Of a stretch of 64,000 nt of DNA, positions 62,817 through 64,000 are shown piece by piece. The DNA is from Symsagittifera roscoffensis (Eukaryota > Xenacoelomorpha > Acoela > Convolutidae): assembly GCF_963678635.1 (NCBI RefSeq), contig NC_087067.1:26233547-26297546 (forward strand), in the 5' to 3' direction. Position numbers and translations under genes: made by a program. Below the pieces are notes generated by a model that made no database searches, had not been told where the DNA came from, and worked only from the letters and a program-made list of their open reading frames with translations. Position 1 is the first letter of the stretch. Each line of letters starts with the position of its first letter.

Positions 62817-62862
62817 AACCTCCGCCGACGATACGCAAAAACCTCCGCCGACGGATTCGCGA
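62817..62862 (+). repeat. Duplicated AACCTCCGCCGACG motif
   Basis: AACCTCCGCCGACG occurs twice, about 28 bp apart, forming a small GC-rich, CpG-rich patch. Confidence 0.75.
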
Positions 62863-63111
62863 TAATTGTTCAGCCCATATAGGCAATTTCAAATAGGACT
62901 AAACAACAGAAGAGACGGAATGCTCGCACATGGCGTTGGAGACAAAATCGTAATACTATGTTTTCTAAACGTCTCCTTCTGAGATCTAAAAACTGGAAAG
63001 CTTGTTTTGCCCAGTTAATAGTGCTTCAGAGAACTTGGAAAAAAGCTGTCTTTATCAGTTTTTTCTTTGAATATTCCGTCTTCTCCATAAATCGATACTA
63101 AAAGAAATCTT

Positions 63112-63182
63112 CATCTCTCTCTCTCGCTCTGTCTCTTTCTCTCTATCTTTTTCTCTCTCTCTCTCTTTCTTTTTCTTTCTCT
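63112..63182 (+). repeat. Pyrimidine (CT)n microsatellite
   Basis: About 70 bases of almost only C and T, mainly TCTCTCTC with TTTC interruptions. Confidence 0.9.
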
Positions 63183-63204
63183 GAATGTAATTGTTTTTTT
63201 TTCG

Positions 63205-63766
63205 TTCCAACGTTTAAAGAAAATGAAGGAAATTTTGTGCTCGGATTGATTTTTTTCTCCTGAAAGATTTCAATTTTTCAACTAGCAGTTTTTGACAAAA
63301 CTCTTATGTCATTTGAAATATAGTGTTGCCCTGAGCTTAAAATTAAACTGATATCCAACTGTGATGATTTTTTGTAAAGCTATAAGGGTTTAAAAATTGA
63401 CAATTTGGCCAATTTGGGACAATAAGCACGCAATGATTTTCATGTTATTAACGCGTGAGCGGAGATTTAATCTGTATTAAAAATTGTTTCAAACTGAATT
63501 GAGGCATGCTCTGTGATCTGTTTAATACTTTGCAAGTTGCTTTATCAAAATAAATCACTTCGTACTTTAAAAAGCGTGTGGAGGATTTATTAGGAAAACA
63601 GGCTGGGGAATGATTTTTATAGCGCGAGGGGATGATTTTCACTGAAAAAAAAATAAATATTTTAGTTTTTTTTACAAAAATTTCATCAGTTATTTTTAAA
63701 ATATTACTCCATGGAACATAAAACACCTTCAGAATATTCAGTGTTTTGCCCTGATACGAGCAGCCT
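63205..63766 (-). repeat. R1 interspersed repeat, copy k
   Basis: A near-complete reverse copy. It has TTTTGTGCTCGGATTG, TTTGGCCAATTTGGGACAAT, GTTATTAACGCG and the end GTTTTGCCCTGATACGAGCA. Confidence 0.72.
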
Positions 63767-64000
63767 ATTTATTCTCCTAATTGTTTGAGGCAAAATAAAT
63801 GATTTTTTGTATTCTGAAAAACACCAATTAAGAGTAGGAAATGGTATTAGTAATTTTAGAATCGCTGGAACAATTGTGGAAAGTAAACAATCGCAGTTTT
63901 TTGGTTGACTTTTTGCGCCAAAAATTTTTTTTGGGTTAGAATTATTCAGCCAATCAAAATTCAGCATTATCTCTAAATTTTTTGATCAGAAATTTAAGTC

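Larger units (their letters stand above)
61037..64000 (-). other. Neurexin intron, 3' part (continues outside window)
   Basis: It ends with the acceptor at 61037-61039. It contains a C19 tract, an R2 end at 61975, a GC-richer duplicated motif at 62.8 kb, a long pyrimidine tract at 63.1 kb and R1 copy k. The preceding LNS2 exon is not in this stretch. Confidence 0.8.

Overview
This is a 64-kb piece of a eukaryotic, almost certainly metazoan, nuclear genome. It is AT-rich and mostly non-coding. Coding capacity occurs only in short, GC-richer blocks bounded by GT/AG splice sites, and the rest is intron filled with repeats. There are no operons, ribosome binding sites, CRISPR arrays or long open frames. 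The species cannot be named from the sequence; intron length and repeat content suggest an invertebrate with a moderately large genome.

One gene runs through the whole window on the minus strand: an alpha-type neurexin, the presynaptic adhesion receptor. Five exons are seen, in transcript order 61036-60762, 52776-52624, 46527-46328, 40659-40417 and 3695-3505. Their phases join without a break (0 to 2, 2 to 2, 2 to 1, 1 to 1, 1 to 0), giving 1062 nt or 354 codons. They encode the end of LNS2, all of LNS3, EGF2 and the start of LNS4. Introns between them are about 8.0, 6.1, 5.7 and 36.7 kb. The first and last exons of the gene lie outside the window.

The introns hold several repeat systems. 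R1 is an unclassified 0.5-0.6 kb interspersed repeat with a GC-rich hairpin at one end; about a dozen copies are visible. R2 is a hAT-like non-autonomous element with CAGGGGCGGATCTAGG-type ends; one copy is complete and nested inside an R1 copy. R3 is a MITE with GGCTCTTTTTCC ends and 8-bp target duplications seen at three loci. Also present are a decayed CR1/L2-like LINE (25.7-26.8 kb, minus, with YADD), the 3' end of another LINE (59.6-59.97 kb, plus), and tRNA-like SINE heads near 28.6, 33.0 and 33.2 kb. There are four local tandem duplications of 0.44-1.46 kb (5.0, 37.7, 48.1 and 54.5 kb), two minisatellites and several homopolymer or microsatellite tracts.

The most notable functional candidate is a nearly perfect 37-bp inverted repeat that starts 16 nt inside the intron after the exon at 52624-52776. 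In the neurexin pre-mRNA it would fold right beside that 5' splice site. No complete unknown gene system was found.
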